Source: Gammaproteobacteria bacterium MOLA455 (GTDB taxonomy: Bacteria > Pseudomonadota > Gammaproteobacteria > Pseudomonadales > Porticoccaceae). Taken from it: a stretch of DNA of 64,000 bases. Location: the NCBI GenBank assembly GCA_000511875.1, contig AZIN01000001.1:1123332-1187331 (forward strand). Direction: 5' to 3'. Below the pieces are notes generated by a model that had not been told where the DNA came from, did no database searches, and saw nothing but the letters and a program-made list of their open reading frames with translations. A program made the position numbers and the translations under genes. This document shows, piece by piece, positions 14,369 through 24,243 of this stretch (the first letter of the stretch is position 1; every line of letters begins with the position of its first letter).

Positions 14369-14884
14369 TTAAAGAGACGTACCGCCATGACGGTGGATAT
14401 AGCTGGCCATAACCGTATCCATGGTGACTATATGATTGAGCAGCCACTTGGGAAATCTGTCTGCTGCGTAAATACTGAGATGGTTGATTGTTTCAATACT
14501 GCAATCTCTGCTCCAGAGACTGTGCTCATCCTTCATCCACTGCAATACTCGCCGATGCTCTTCACTGTGCTCCCCTCGAGCAGGAAACCCATATTCCTCC
14601 ATCGACTCTTCTTCCAGTTCAAAATGGCGAACGGTGTCCGACAGCAGGGTCTGCATCAGCTGCTCTATTTCGTCGCTGTCGAGCTGGCTGGTCTTGATTT
14701 CCATTTCCGTCTCTATTTCATCACCAAACTCATCAAGCGCCTGAGATTCTGAGGCACCGAAAAGCCGTAGGGCCAAGGCACTATCCAACAGGCGTTTTAA
14801 GGCATTGGCATCATCAAACGCTTTGCGGTGTTCGCGGTTCATAAACTCGAGAGCTACCTGAGGAGTGCATTCAAAATCAATCAT
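14369..14884 (-). CDS. Hemerythrin-domain protein
   Basis: This 171-residue all-helical protein carries hemerythrin-type iron ligands: a histidine in NREHRKAF, HFELEEE (His and Glu), the HSEEH pair, and HIVTMD (His and Asp). Such proteins bind O2 or NO with a di-iron centre, and some act in metal or redox sensing. Which role applies here cannot be told. The ATG at 14884 was preferred to a GTG two codons upstream. It is convergent with the mnmC-like gene, and the 44-nt spacer shows no clear terminator. Confidence 0.8.
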   Translation of the reverse strand: MIDFECTPQVALEFMNREHRKAFDDANALKRLLDSALALRLFGASESQALDEFGDEIETEMEIKTSQLDSDEIEQLMQTLLSDTVRHFELEEESMEEYGFPARGEHSEEHRRVLQWMKDEHSLWSRDCSIETINHLSIYAADRFPKWLLNHIVTMDTVMASYIHRHGGTSL

Positions 14885-15038
14885 AGGCACTAAAGGGTTA
14901 TTGATTTAAGCAAGAGACTAGCAGATTTTGACGGCGAGCCTATTGATAGCCATCAAGGCCATTGGAGATTAATCCTTTTTACCTTATTATTTACAGCCTG
15001 ATACAGCTGCAGCCTAATCCCCCCGAGAATGGATCCCT

Positions 15039-15887
15039 ATGAAATATATTGGCGCCCACGTTAGTGCCGCTGGTGGCATCGAAAATGCGCCACTGAATGC
15101 CCATGCAATAGGTGCCACGGCCTTTGCATTCTTCACCAAAAATCAGCGCCAATGGCAGGCCAAGCCTCTCACTCAAGAGAGTATTGAGAAGTTTAGAGCG
15201 AACTGTGAACGCTATGATTTTTCACCTGAGCAGATCCTGCCTCACGATAGCTACCTGATAAATCTTGGGCACCCTGAAACTGAGGGGCTGGAAAAATCTC
15301 GCGAAGCCTTTGTCGATGAACTGCATCGCTGTGAGCAACTGGGGCTCAAATATCTCAATTTTCATCCCGGCAGTCATTTGCGTAAAATCTCGGAAGACCA
15401 GTGCATTGCCAAAATTACCGAGTCGATCAATCTCGCATTGGAGCAGACCTCCGGCGTCACCGCAGTGATTGAGAACACTGCCGGCCAGGGCAGTAATTTG
15501 GGGTTCAGTTTCGAACAGCTGGCAGCAATGATCGATGGTGTCGAAGATAAAAGCCGCGTCGGCATCTGCTATGACACCTGCCACGCCTTTGCCGCAGGCT
15601 ACGACATGCGCAGTACCGATGGCTGTGAAAAAGTCTTTGATGATTTTCAGCGCATAGTCGGCTTTGACTATCTCTGCGGCATGCATCTAAATGATTCACG
15701 CTCTGAATACGCCAGCCGAGTCGATCGCCACCACAGTCTTGGCCACGGCAATCTGGGGCTAAATGTCTTTCAATTTATTATGCAGGACAAGCGCTTTGAC
15801 GGAATTCCACTGGTTCTGGAAACCATAGATCCGTCAATCTGGGCCGATGAGATAGAGTTGCTGCGGAGCTTTCAAACCGCGGCTTAA
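15039..15887 (+). CDS. nfo: Endonuclease IV
   Basis: This zinc-dependent AP endonuclease acts in base-excision repair and cleaves 5' of abasic sites. The family signatures are visible: GAHVSAAGG at the N-terminus, [57 protein letters not shown] and PLVLETID, which together supply the three zinc sites. The length of 282 residues is standard. It is a single-gene unit, ending 13 nt before the end of the convergent hemY. Confidence 0.97.
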   Translation: MKYIGAHVSAAGGIENAPLNAHAIGATAFAFFTKNQRQWQAKPLTQESIEKFRANCERYDFSPEQILPHDSYLINLGHPETEGLEKSREAFVDELHRCEQLGLKYLNFHPGSHLRKISEDQCIAKITESINLALEQTSGVTAVIENTAGQGSNLGFSFEQLAAMIDGVEDKSRVGICYDTCHAFAAGYDMRSTDGCEKVFDDFQRIVGFDYLCGMHLNDSRSEYASRVDRHHSLGHGNLGLNVFQFIMQDKRFDGIPLVLETIDPSIWADEIELLRSFQTAA

Positions 15888-15900
15888 CCGCTAATTACTC

Positions 15901-17106
15901 TTACTCTGATTTGAGTGTGGACAGTAGGCCCTGTTTATAGACCTCGGCGCTGGCTTGGCGGTCGCCGATCTTTTCCAGCACAGTCGCCAGATAGATCGAA
16001 GCCTGAACCGAGGGGCGTAACGCAACGGCGGCCGTAAGATAGTCTTTGGCCTTGCCCCAGAACTGCAGTCGCTGACAGATCCGCCCTAACGCCAATAGCA
16101 GGTCAGCATCTTCACTGTGCTGCCCAAACCACTTTTCAGCTACCATTAGCTGCTTTTCTGGGTTCGCTGATTCGAGTTCGCCGAACTGCGTGACCAGCAG
16201 TGGATGCCACTGTCGATTTAGCGCTTTGATCACCAGCGCCTGCTGTTTTTCCACCAACTGCACCCTGCCTAGACTGGCAGCGTAGCTGGCGATAATCAAT
16301 GGGTCGCGCTGCTGCTTTCTGGGAATTAGGCACCAGATATTCTCTAGCTGAGCTTGCTTTTCTCTAACTGAATCGCTGCCCTCAACCACCAGGCTGTCAA
16401 GTAAATTGCAGTAAACGTCCTGTTCTAGACTCGCCAAATCCTGCTCACTGACAGCGTGAAAACGTTTCAGATCGCGCAACATTTTTTGCACAGCAGCCCA
16501 GTCATGAGACAGATAGTGGGCATCGGCCAAGAGTCGTAAAAGAGCTTTGTCACGAGGATTTTCAGCATAGACTCCCTGCAGAATTTTCAACGCTTCCTCG
16601 GGCTGTTCTTGCAGCAGGTAGGTTTCCGCCAGGGCCTTGTCGGCCATAAAACTGCTCTTTGGATAGGCCATTTTTAATCGCTGCAGAATCTGCCGAGCCT
16701 GATCAAACTGTTCATTGTCTGCGGCCGCTCGGGCAGCGAAAAGCAAGTTAACCACTGGCATAGACGATTTGTCCGCAGACTGAGACAGCAGCTTTGCTGC
16801 CTCCTGCCAATCGTCACCGGCAAATAATAATAGCCCCTCGGCAGTCTGATTCTGATAGCGTGCACTGCGGCGATTGCGCCACCAGGACCTAAAGCCGCCA
16901 GCGCCCATGATCCAGCGCCAGGTTAACAGCAACCAGAACAGCAGCACTGTGGCGGCTACATAGATAAGCAGCCCAGTCCAGGCGCTCATCTCAATAGTGA
17001 ACTCAGCAAAACTTAACAGCACATAGCCAATGCCAAACTGCAACACCCAGACTGCCAGCGCGCCCATAAGTAGGGCCAGCACCAACAATAATAAAAGCTT
17101 TCTCAC
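15901..17106 (-). CDS. hemY: HemY-like inner-membrane TPR protein
   Basis: This 401-residue protein belongs to the HemY family encoded with heme genes in gammaproteobacteria; it is not the Bacillus protoporphyrinogen oxidase of the same name. Two membrane segments (about 3-23 and 40-67) precede a basic stretch and a long helical TPR array. Its exact biochemical role in heme synthesis is unsettled. It overlaps hemX by 4 nt, completing hemC-hemD-hemX-hemY. Confidence 0.9.
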   Translation of the reverse strand: MRKLLLLLVLALLMGALAVWVLQFGIGYVLLSFAEFTIEMSAWTGLLIYVAATVLLFWLLLTWRWIMGAGGFRSWWRNRRSARYQNQTAEGLLLFAGDDWQEAAKLLSQSADKSSMPVVNLLFAARAAADNEQFDQARQILQRLKMAYPKSSFMADKALAETYLLQEQPEEALKILQGVYAENPRDKALLRLLADAHYLSHDWAAVQKMLRDLKRFHAVSEQDLASLEQDVYCNLLDSLVVEGSDSVREKQAQLENIWCLIPRKQQRDPLIIASYAASLGRVQLVEKQQALVIKALNRQWHPLLVTQFGELESANPEKQLMVAEKWFGQHSEDADLLLALGRICQRLQFWGKAKDYLTAAVALRPSVQASIYLATVLEKIGDRQASAEVYKQGLLSTLKSE

Positions 17107-18314
17107 TGTTCAGCTCCCTCGTCAACAGCGCTGCCATGACGCAAATTCAGGGCTGTTTGAATCGCATTCTGCGATCCAGAGATATCCACAAGCTGCTGGC
17201 TCACGGAGCGTTCGGCAAGGGCTTGCAGCCTCGCGATCAAGGCTTCGGATTCACTGTTTAACTGAAAGTAACGACGCAACAATGCCTCAGTTTTATTGAG
17301 ACTGCTGCTATAGATTATTTGCTCTTCACGAAGCAGTGCACTCTGCGCCTGCTCCAGTAGCAGATAGACATTCTGACGCACCATGGCACGTTCGGCGCGG
17401 CTGAGCAGAGGCTCAATTGGTTGCTGGCGCTTTTGCAAAACAATTAGGTTGCCAAATTTTTCACTGAAGCGTTCAAGAGTTTCGATCAAGGAGCCCGGCG
17501 CCTGCTGACTATTTTGTACAGCCTGAGCCTGTTGAATAGCCTGAGCCTGTTGAATAGCCTGAGCCTGTTGAATAGCCTGAGGCTGTTGAGTCGCCTCGGT
17601 ATCAGCATGGGGCTGAAGAATAGACAATGTTTCAAGGGCCGATGAAATCGCCTGCAACTCTAGGTAGATACCTTCTCGATCGACTATTTCAGTCATCCGC
17701 AGAGCGGCAATATCAATCGCCAAGGCATTGCGTACCGCCAGCAATTCGGGATCATTGATCTGAATAAAAATACTATCGACGCTTTCTAAAATCGCCAGAG
17801 GATTTTCTATACTGCGTTCTACCTGGAGGCGTTGATTGGCTAACCGAACTAAATAGGTAGCCTCAGCCAACAGCCAATCACCTCGAGTCGCGGTGCCCAG
17901 GGTTAATATCTGTTCAGCCTGACGATTAGTCAGCAGACGCAGTGAGTAGAGTTGGTCCTGTAAAGCTTTGATAGTTTGCGACTGCTCTTGGCTAGCGCGA
18001 ATCATAGCTTGCTGCTGTCTATTAACATTGTTTTCAAAAGCGATTAAATTGCTTTGCAGACTCTCGGCTAAAACCGAGCGCTGCTGCCACTGCATCCAAC
18101 CAAACCAAGAAGACCCGGCCAGAGCGCTGATAAGCAACACTAAAAGAATAGTTTTAAACCAGGGGAAGGAGGTTTTAGGGGATTTATTCACAGGGGCTTG
18201 AGAGGCCTTGGCCTTGCTCTTGGCAGAGGGCTTATCGGCTCCCGAAGAACCGGTCTTCGCGGAGTTTGTCTTGTCGCTGGCCGCAGCTGCAGCGGGTTTT
18301 TTCTCAGTCACCAT
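17103..18314 (-). CDS. hemX: HemX-like membrane protein (uroporphyrinogen-III C-methyltransferase-like family)
   Basis: This 403-residue protein has a Lys/Ala/Ser-rich cytoplasmic N-terminus (1-48), one membrane segment (about 52-71, ILLVLLISALAGSSWFG), then a long coiled-coil-forming periplasmic part. The family is annotated from a weak link to uroporphyrinogen methyltransferase, but no methyltransferase motif is visible. A glutamine-rich stretch near residues 240-265 consists of repeated QQAQAI units encoded by 18-bp tandem repeats. It lies between hemD (135 nt upstream) and hemY (4-nt overlap). Confidence 0.88.
   Translation of the reverse strand: MVTEKKPAAAAASDKTNSAKTGSSGADKPSAKSKAKASQAPVNKSPKTSFPWFKTILLVLLISALAGSSWFGWMQWQQRSVLAESLQSNLIAFENNVNRQQQAMIRASQEQSQTIKALQDQLYSLRLLTNRQAEQILTLGTATRGDWLLAEATYLVRLANQRLQVERSIENPLAILESVDSIFIQINDPELLAVRNALAIDIAALRMTEIVDREGIYLELQAISSALETLSILQPHADTEATQQPQAIQQAQAIQQAQAIQQAQAVQNSQQAPGSLIETLERFSEKFGNLIVLQKRQQPIEPLLSRAERAMVRQNVYLLLEQAQSALLREEQIIYSSSLNKTEALLRRYFQLNSESEALIARLQALAERSVSQQLVDISGSQNAIQTALNLRHGSAVDEGAEQ
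17521..17592 (-). repeat. 18-bp tandem repeat inside hemX
   Basis: The unit GCCTGAGCCTGTTGAATA (plus strand) occurs three times without change at 17521-17574, followed by a diverged fourth copy at 17575-17592. It encodes QQAQAI repeats on the minus strand. Because the unit is a multiple of three, copy-number change would lengthen or shorten the protein without frameshift. Confidence 0.95.
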
Positions 18315-18338
18315 GTTCCCTCTTTTATTGCCTGTCTC

Positions 18339-18371
18339 TTTAACGCCGATTTAACGCCGATTTAACGCCAA
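18339..18371. repeat. 11-bp tandem repeat in the hemD-hemX spacer
   Basis: Three copies of TTTAACGCCGA run head to tail, the third with one change (last two bases AA). They sit in the 135-nt spacer upstream of hemX. No promoter match was recognised in them; they look like a simple duplication. Confidence 0.9.
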
Positions 18372-18449
18372 TCTCATAATCATTAAAACGCAAAATGTAT
18401 TTATTCATTAGTCAAAGAATAGCTCGCCAGCGGCTTTTGACGCAATAAA

Positions 18450-19181
18450 TTACAATGCCTTCTGCACCGCGGCCAACATCGACTCCGGCAGTGCATTTTC
18501 GGCACTGACAATATTCCTATAACCTAATTCGCGGGCAATCTCTGCCACGCGCTCACTGGGAACCACAACTGCCGTTTCAGCGCCCAGTTCTCCAAACTGT
18601 TCACCCAAGGCCACTAGCAATTCGCCGCTATGCGCTACCAAACAATCACTCTGCGGCAACTGCTGGCGCGCTAACAATGCCTGCCCTGAGTTGATTACCC
18701 GTTTATAGAGTTCACAGTAATCAACTCTAGCGCCGCGCTTAACAAGAGTATCACCAAGAATTTCTCGACCGCCCTGGCCGCGAAAAATAACCACCCGCTG
18801 ACCACTCAAGTCCTGCAACTCAGCCAGGCCCAAGAGCGCTTCACTATTTTGTCGCCCGCTCGGTGACAGCGCAGCAATATCTGCAGCAGCAAGAATTTGC
18901 GCCGTCTGCTGCCCGACAGCAAAAAACTCTATGCCCACAGGCTGCATAGGCCAGTAGCGGTCCAGCCACTCAATGGTCAACTCCGCAGCATTGCCGCTGA
19001 CACAGATGGCCTTGTCAAAATTATCCACATCCAGAATTAGGTTTTTAATCGACTGGCCATCAACTATTGGCTCAATGGACATCACCGGGGTCTGACATAC
19101 CTGAGCACCTGTCTGCTCTAGCAATGCAATAAATTGATCTGCCCGTCGCGAGGGTCTGATCACTAGGATGCGTTGCGCCAT
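18450..19181 (-). CDS. hemD: Uroporphyrinogen-III synthase
   Basis: HemD cyclises hydroxymethylbilane with inversion of ring D to give uroporphyrinogen III. The family is poorly conserved; what supports the call is length (243 residues), the N-terminus ILVIRPSRRADQFIALLEQTGA, the central FFAVGQQTAQ and the tail SGELLVALGEQFG, together with position directly after hemC (one-base overlap). It belongs to algZ-algR-hemC-hemD. Confidence 0.9.
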   Translation of the reverse strand: MAQRILVIRPSRRADQFIALLEQTGAQVCQTPVMSIEPIVDGQSIKNLILDVDNFDKAICVSGNAAELTIEWLDRYWPMQPVGIEFFAVGQQTAQILAAADIAALSPSGRQNSEALLGLAELQDLSGQRVVIFRGQGGREILGDTLVKRGARVDYCELYKRVINSGQALLARQQLPQSDCLVAHSGELLVALGEQFGELGAETAVVVPSERVAEIARELGYRNIVSAENALPESMLAAVQKAL

Positions 19182-20116
19182 TAGCCTGTCCCGTAAACCT
19201 CGGCGAGAATTTCACCAGCACCTGCGGCCAGCAAGCGCTCGGCCAGTTCAATACCCAATTTTTCTGCCTGCTCTAGCGGAGCTGAGAGCTGGTCTTGCAG
19301 AATATGTGTGCCATCGACACTGCCGACCAGACCGCGCAACGTTAGACAATCGCCAGGTTCATCCAGCTCGGCGTAACAGGCAATAGGCACCTGACAGCCA
19401 CCTTCTAAGCGTCGATTAAGGGCGCGCTCGGCGGTGACGCGAATACGTGTCTGACTGTGCTCTAAGGGTTGTAACAGATCGATAGTGGCCTGGTCTTCAA
19501 GCCGGCATTCGATCCCAACAGCGCCCTGACCGCCAGCAGGCAGGCAGAGTTCAGGCTCCAGACGGGAGGCAATTCTCGCCTCCATTCCCAACCGCATTAG
19601 TCCAGCACTGGCGAGAATAATGGCGTCATAATCACCGTAATCGAGCTTCGCCAACCGCGTATTCACATTGCCGCGCAGATCTTTGATCTGCAATTCTGGA
19701 AAGGTCGCACGAATCTGGCACTGACGACGAAGACTGGACGTTCCCACCACAGATCCGGGAGGCAACTCGGCAAGATTGGTATAGCTATTAGAGACAAAGG
19801 CGTCCAGGGGGTCTTCACGCTCACAGATAACCGTTAAACCGAGTCCCGGAGGAAATTCCATGGGCACATCTTTCATCGAGTGCACAGCAATATCGGCGCG
19901 ATTCTCCAGCATCGCCACTTCGAGCTCTTTGACAAACAGACCTTTGCCGCCGACTTTTGCCAATGGCGTATCCAGCAGCACATCACCGCGGGTGGTCATG
20001 GCCACTAACTGGACCTCGAGCTGTGGGTGATGTTTAAGTAATTCGGCTTTTACAAACTCGGCCTGCCAAAGTGCCAAGGGGCTCTTTCGCGTCGCAATTC
20101 GGATCGTCTGAGGCAC
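19181..20116 (-). CDS. hemC: Hydroxymethylbilane synthase (porphobilinogen deaminase)
   Basis: HemC polymerises four porphobilinogens. The motifs [49 protein letters not shown] and RGNVNTRL are diagnostic. The cysteine that holds the dipyrromethane cofactor lies in [13 protein letters not shown] chose the GTG at 20116 because a good AAGGAA ribosome site stands 6 nt before it and the N-terminus then matches the family; an ATG at 20161 would add 15 residues without a visible ribosome site. It overlaps hemD by one base. Confidence 0.95.
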   Translation of the reverse strand: MPQTIRIATRKSPLALWQAEFVKAELLKHHPQLEVQLVAMTTRGDVLLDTPLAKVGGKGLFVKELEVAMLENRADIAVHSMKDVPMEFPPGLGLTVICEREDPLDAFVSNSYTNLAELPPGSVVGTSSLRRQCQIRATFPELQIKDLRGNVNTRLAKLDYGDYDAIILASAGLMRLGMEARIASRLEPELCLPAGGQGAVGIECRLEDQATIDLLQPLEHSQTRIRVTAERALNRRLEGGCQVPIACYAELDEPGDCLTLRGLVGSVDGTHILQDQLSAPLEQAEKLGIELAERLLAAGAGEILAEVYGTG

Positions 20117-20205
20117 TGAAATTCCTTCGCTGTGATTGACTAGGCGGACATTATCGATCATTTGGCTGCGCTTGGGCAGCTGAATTTCACCGCTCTAGGG
20201 CAGCT

Positions 20206-20925
20206 TCAAAGCTGGGGCAATAATTGGCGTAATTTCGACTCCAGACGACGGCTGACAATGGGCTGAATAGCTATGCCACGGAGCTTTACCGCCAGGTGAC
20301 CCTCGGCATAGGTCAACCCTTCAATGGCATTGCGGGCAACCAAGGCACTGCGATGCACGCGAACAAAAAACTGCGAGAATTCCTTTTCAATATCCTTAAG
20401 CGTGTCGGAAAGCACGCTCTCACCCTCGACGGTGTAGGCAGTGACATATTTCTGATCGGCCTGTAAAAGGCGAATTTTTTCCACTGCGACCAGCTCAAGA
20501 CCATTATGAGTTCTACTGCAAAGATGTCGCCGGTGACTCGAGGTTTGACCATCGAGCTGCGCACGGGTTGCGCTGGCAGCGCGCTGCAGCGCTCCATCTA
20601 GCTCACTGGATTTGATTGGTTTAAGCAAGTAGGCAAAGGCTTTGGCATCAAATGCGCGCAACGCGAAGTCTTCAAATGCAGTGCAGAAAATAACCGCCGG
20701 GGGCGGCACCATTTTGGCAATTTGCCGCGCAGCCTCGAGGCCATCCATCTCCGGCATGCGCACATCCATTAGCACAATTCCCGGCAGATATTGATGCGCC
20801 ATCCGCACCGCTTCGAGGCCATTTCTCGCCTCTCCAACAATTTCTATATCCGGTTTTTTGTCGAGTAGACGCTGCAGGCGGATCCGCGCCAGCGATTCAT
20901 CATCTACGATCAATACCTTGATCAT
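20206..20925 (-). CDS. algR: LytTR-family response regulator AlgR
   Basis: This has an N-terminal receiver (1-120) with phosphorylation site D54 in IVLMDVRMP and the lysine in YLLKPIK, and a C-terminal LytTR DNA-binding domain (about 135-237) with FVRVHRSALVARNAIEGL. In Pseudomonas AlgR controls alginate, twitching and other virulence traits, and lies in the same argH-algZ-algR-hemC order. The start follows the algZ stop by 2 nt. Its targets in this organism are unknown; the polysaccharide locus at 36-64 kb is a reasonable candidate but no binding site was identified. Confidence 0.9.
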   Translation of the reverse strand: MIKVLIVDDESLARIRLQRLLDKKPDIEIVGEARNGLEAVRMAHQYLPGIVLMDVRMPEMDGLEAARQIAKMVPPPAVIFCTAFEDFALRAFDAKAFAYLLKPIKSSELDGALQRAASATRAQLDGQTSSHRRHLCSRTHNGLELVAVEKIRLLQADQKYVTAYTVEGESVLSDTLKDIEKEFSQFFVRVHRSALVARNAIEGLTYAEGHLAVKLRGIAIQPIVSRRLESKLRQLLPQL

Positions 20926-20927
20926 TT

Positions 20928-21992
20928 CTAACCCTCCAATGGTTTGAATAGGATCCTAGTATGGTAGTGATTTTTGAATACAGTTTCCTGTAACTCGGCG
21001 CCGCCACTAAAATAAGCATCGAGTCGACAGCGCAAATTATTAAGCGCTAATTGGTAGCCAGAGGTAATTCCAGATAGCGCGACTTTATTATCGCCAGGCC
21101 TTGGGAGACTGTTAACCAGATCTATAATCAGCCAAGCGCCACAGCGGTAAATAGTGATGTAAATTGAGCCTCCCTTAATCGCAGGTTGCACGCCATGGAA
21201 AACCGCGTTTTCAATTAATGGTTGCAAGATCAAAGGGGGAACACGAACTGTATTGAGGTCGATTTTAATATCCCAACTGTACTCAAGGCGTTCATCGAGG
21301 CGTAGCTTTTCGATTTCCAGGTAGCCCTGACAGGCATCCACTTCTTCTTGCAAAGTCACTGAGGCACTATCTTTTAGGGCATAGCGAAAAAGATCGCAGA
21401 GATTCTCAACGGTTTTTTCTGCCTTGTCCGCGTCGATTCGGATAAGCGTCGCGAGACTGTTCATGCAATTGAATATAAAGTGTGGCCGAATGGTAGCTTG
21501 CAATGCCGCCAACCGCGCTTCGAGACCGGCACTCTGCTGTTGGTGCAGGCGCTGCTGCAGATAGTAAAGTCGCAAAATTACGCCAGCGGGAATCGCCGCG
21601 ATGAGCACAGTATTCAGAATTGAGAGCGGATCTACCTGCCAAATCCCGCCGACAGAGTACTTGTTCCAGTATTCTGCGGCGACGGCACAGATAGCTGCGG
21701 CCAATAGAACCAAAAGGTAATTGATGAGCGCTGCGTGAGGCAGGCTAAGACGCGTTAAATAGGTGCGCGCAGCACATAGAAACAGGGCGCTGATTAAGGC
21801 AATCCAGCATACGAACAGCGTAATTTTGCCCAGCCAGAGAAAATCGAAGTCGCCAATACCATTATTGACAAGTGCCATTAGCAACGCCGACAGGGCCGCA
21901 ATCACAAATATTCCCAACAAACCCTGCCCGCGACAGAGGTCAGGAATAAAATAATTGCCTATTTGAGTCTGATTTTCCCCTGAATCACTCAT
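20928..21992 (-). CDS. algZ: Sensor histidine kinase AlgZ/FimS (His_kinase family)
   Basis: Four membrane segments lie between about 25 and 150, with no large periplasmic domain. The kinase core is of the LytS type: phosphoacceptor H171 in TIRPHFIFNCMNSLATL, then the ATP-binding N box in LQPLIENAVFHGVQP. It pairs with AlgR next door. The gene is divergent from argH with only 70 bp between the start codons, so the promoters are close or overlapping. Confidence 0.9.
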   Translation of the reverse strand: MSDSGENQTQIGNYFIPDLCRGQGLLGIFVIAALSALLMALVNNGIGDFDFLWLGKITLFVCWIALISALFLCAARTYLTRLSLPHAALINYLLVLLAAAICAVAAEYWNKYSVGGIWQVDPLSILNTVLIAAIPAGVILRLYYLQQRLHQQQSAGLEARLAALQATIRPHFIFNCMNSLATLIRIDADKAEKTVENLCDLFRYALKDSASVTLQEEVDACQGYLEIEKLRLDERLEYSWDIKIDLNTVRVPPLILQPLIENAVFHGVQPAIKGGSIYITIYRCGAWLIIDLVNSLPRPGDNKVALSGITSGYQLALNNLRCRLDAYFSGGAELQETVFKNHYHTRILFKPLEG

Positions 21993-22000
21993 TCGAGTTA

Positions 22001-22027
22001 TTGCTCATCCCTGTGATTAGCTATAAT
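22001..22027 (+). promoter_or_regulatory. Candidate sigma70 promoter for argH
   Basis: A good -10 element TATAAT (22022-22027) is preceded by TTGCTC at 22001-22006, spaced 15 bp, which is short. The alternative TTATTG at 21998-22003 gives 18 bp. Transcription would start about 28 nt before the argH ATG. It also lies just upstream of the divergent algZ start. Confidence 0.4.
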
Positions 22028-22062
22028 CCTAGTCGCGATATAACCACTGAGCAAACAAGTCG

Positions 22063-23490
22063 ATGAGTAATAACGAAAACAGCGAGACCAAGAACGCCGC
22101 AGCCACACAAACTAATCAAGCGTGGGGTGGCCGCTTTAACGAGCCGGTGGATGATTTTGTCGCCCGCTTTACCGCCTCGGTGAATTTTGATCAGCGCCTC
22201 TATCGCCAAGATATCCAAGGTTCTGTGGCCCACGCCAACATGCTCTGCAAAGCCGGCGTGTTAACCGAAGACGAGCGCGATCAGATTCTGCTCGGACTGC
22301 AGGAAATTGAAGCTCAGATCGAGGCCGGTGAATTTCCCTGGTCGGTGGATCTAGAAGATGTGCATATGAACATCGAAGCGGCTCTCACCGCTAAAATCGG
22401 CATTGTCGGCAAGAAATTACACACCGGCCGCTCGCGCAACGATCAGGTGGCAACCGATATTCGCCTTTGGCTGCGTGACCAGATCGATCACATAGCGCCG
22501 ATCTTGACCCGCTTACAGGATGGCTTAATCGGCCTGGCGGAGCGTGAAGCCAACACAATCATGCCCGGCTTCACCCATTTGCAAACCGCCCAGCCAGTAA
22601 CCTTTGGTCACCATTTATTGGCCTGGAATGAAATGCTCGAACGCGATTACAGTCGCCTGCAAGATTGCCGCACACGACTCAATCAAAGTCCGCTGGGTGC
22701 TGCAGCCCTAGCGGGAACAACCTATCCTATCGACCGACAGTTTACCGCTCAGGCGCTGGCGTTTGACAAGCCCACCGAGAACTCTCTCGACTCTGTCAGC
22801 GATCGAGACTTTGCCATCGAATTCTGCGCCTTTGCCAGTATTCTGATGACTCATATGTCACGTATGTCTGAAGAGTTAGTGCTCTGGACCTCGGCGCAAT
22901 TCCAGTTTATCTATCTGCCTGACCGCTTCTGCACTGGCTCGTCAATTATGCCGCAGAAGAAAAATCCCGACGTGCCCGAATTGGTACGTGGCAAAACTGG
23001 CAGGGTCAATGGCCACTTAATCTCTCTGCTAACTCTGATGAAAAGCCAGCCACTGGCCTACAACAAAGACAATCAAGAAGATAAAGAACCGTTGTTTGAT
23101 ACCGTGGATACAGTGCGCGACTGCCTGCGTGCATTTGCCGATATGATTCCGGCCATCGAATCCCGTGAAGATATGATGTATGAAGCGGCCCGCCGCGGTT
23201 TTTCAACAGCCACTGATCTAGCCGATTATCTGGTTCGCAAAGGTATTGCCTTTAGAGACTCCCACGAGATTGTCGGCAAATCTGTCGCCTATGGGCTAGC
23301 TGAAAATAAGGATCTCTCGGAAATGTCACTGGAGGAGCTGCAACAGTTTTCCACTGAGATCAGTGCCGATGTGTTTGAGGTTCTGACCCTAGAGGGCTCT
23401 GTTGCGGCCCGCGATCACCTTGGCGGCACAGCACCTGCTCAGGTTGTGGCTGCGGCTCGTCGCGCCAAGGCGCGGCTCGACGAACGTTAA
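22063..23490 (+). CDS. argH: Argininosuccinate lyase
   Basis: ArgH splits argininosuccinate into arginine and fumarate, the last step of arginine synthesis. The superfamily signature [19 protein letters not shown] is present, with [32 protein letters not shown] and [12 protein letters not shown] as further blocks. The length of 475 residues is slightly long because of a 17-residue polar leader ([18 protein letters not shown]). It is convergent with cyaY; the 57-nt gap carries a tandem repeat and T-runs. Confidence 0.97.
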   Translation: MSNNENSETKNAAATQTNQAWGGRFNEPVDDFVARFTASVNFDQRLYRQDIQGSVAHANMLCKAGVLTEDERDQILLGLQEIEAQIEAGEFPWSVDLEDVHMNIEAALTAKIGIVGKKLHTGRSRNDQVATDIRLWLRDQIDHIAPILTRLQDGLIGLAEREANTIMPGFTHLQTAQPVTFGHHLLAWNEMLERDYSRLQDCRTRLNQSPLGAAALAGTTYPIDRQFTAQALAFDKPTENSLDSVSDRDFAIEFCAFASILMTHMSRMSEELVLWTSAQFQFIYLPDRFCTGSSIMPQKKNPDVPELVRGKTGRVNGHLISLLTLMKSQPLAYNKDNQEDKEPLFDTVDTVRDCLRAFADMIPAIESREDMMYEAARRGFSTATDLADYLVRKGIAFRDSHEIVGKSVAYGLAENKDLSEMSLEELQQFSTEISADVFEVLTLEGSVAARDHLGGTAPAQVVAAARRAKARLDER

Positions 23491-23508
23491 GAAGAGTCAT
23501 GACTGGCA

Positions 23509-23550
23509 CCTAGAATGCTTTTTTATACCTAGGATGCTTTTTTATACTTA
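23509..23550. repeat. 19-bp tandem repeat between argH and cyaY
   Basis: The unit CCTAGAATGCTTTTTTATA (23509-23527) is repeated at 23528-23546 with one change (A to G), and a third partial copy continues into the cyaY stop region. It contains T6 runs and might help end transcription, but no stem is apparent. Confidence 0.9.
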
Positions 23551-23868
23551 GAAGTCGAACCCGACAGCTTCCCCTGACTGAGCCAGGCAGGCTTGACTGA
23601 GCATATCAATCAGCGGCTCGCCGCTGACTGTATTGCGCCAAATGCCCTCTTCCAGCTTAAAGTGAAAACCACCGGATTTCGCCGCCAGCCAAATCTCACC
23701 TACAGCCGCCTGTCGTGACAGAATAATCTGCGTACCATTGGTTTCGCAGGTGATTGTGAGCATGCCGGCACTGTTCTCGTAATCTATATTTGCACCGCTG
23801 TCATCAATGCTCTCTTCGATGGAAAACATCAGCTCGTCTGCCAACTGATTAAACTGCGCTTCATTCAT
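23548..23868 (-). CDS. cyaY: Frataxin-like iron-binding protein CyaY
   Basis: CyaY binds iron and modulates Fe-S cluster assembly by IscS/IscU. The protein has 106 residues: an acidic first helix (FNQLADELMFSIEESIDDSG), the frataxin sheet (GMLTITCETNGTQIILSRQ, then QIWLAAKSGGFHF-like sequence with E for Q), and a conserved SGEPLIDMLSQA tail. Its divergence from lptM-lysA-dapF is the arrangement usual for gammaproteobacteria. Confidence 0.93.
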   Translation of the reverse strand: MNEAQFNQLADELMFSIEESIDDSGANIDYENSAGMLTITCETNGTQIILSRQAAVGEIWLAAKSGGFHFKLEEGIWRNTVSGEPLIDMLSQACLAQSGEAVGFDF

Positions 23869-23933
23869 TTATTAGATCCAGTACTTGGTCAGAGCCAAGT
23901 GAGTGATAGATTGGGCTCGCGCCGCATATTTGT

Positions 23934-23963
23934 TTGAGTGTCGTCGGCCACTGCCGCTATACT
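23934..23963 (+). promoter_or_regulatory. Candidate sigma70 promoter for lptM-lysA-dapF
   Basis: TTGAGT (23934-23939) and TATACT (23958-23963) are separated by 18 bp and stand about 55 nt before the lptM ATG. Both hexamers are close to consensus, and they point into the operon. Confidence 0.5.
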
Positions 23964-24018
23964 GAGGGTCATATGTCAGATAGTAATACAGTCTCGTCGA
24001 CGGCAGGAATTATAAACT

Positions 24019-24237
24019 ATGTATCGTTATTTACTTGCGCATTTATTTAGCAATCTAACGCGGATCAATAGAGATGCCGCGCGGCGATCTGCTGGCGTCT
24101 TTTTTGTCGCCACAATTATCTCCGGCTGCGGCAACAAGGGCGATCTATATCTTCCAGACGATATAGCGACCACCTATCAGGCATCTAGCTCTTCAATACG
24201 AAGCGATCAAACACTAGCCAATCAGAATAAAGACTAA
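24019..24237 (+). CDS. lptM: LPS assembly lipoprotein LptM (YifL family)
   Basis: This tiny lipoprotein has a lipobox ISGC with Cys37 followed by the family signature CGNKGDLYLPDD. LptM is known from E. coli to help LptD adopt its correct disulfide pattern in the outer-membrane LPS translocon. The segment before the lipobox (36 residues with a charged RINRDAARR stretch) is long for a signal peptide, so an internal start is possible. It is 6 nt upstream of lysA, the standard neighbour. Confidence 0.88.
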   Translation: MYRYLLAHLFSNLTRINRDAARRSAGVFFVATIISGCGNKGDLYLPDDIATTYQASSSSIRSDQTLANQNKD

Positions 24238-24243
24238 ACAATT

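Noticed and set aside
17521-17592. CRISPR-like array
   Set aside because: Units are 18 bp, contiguous and inside a coding frame, with no spacers and no cas genes.
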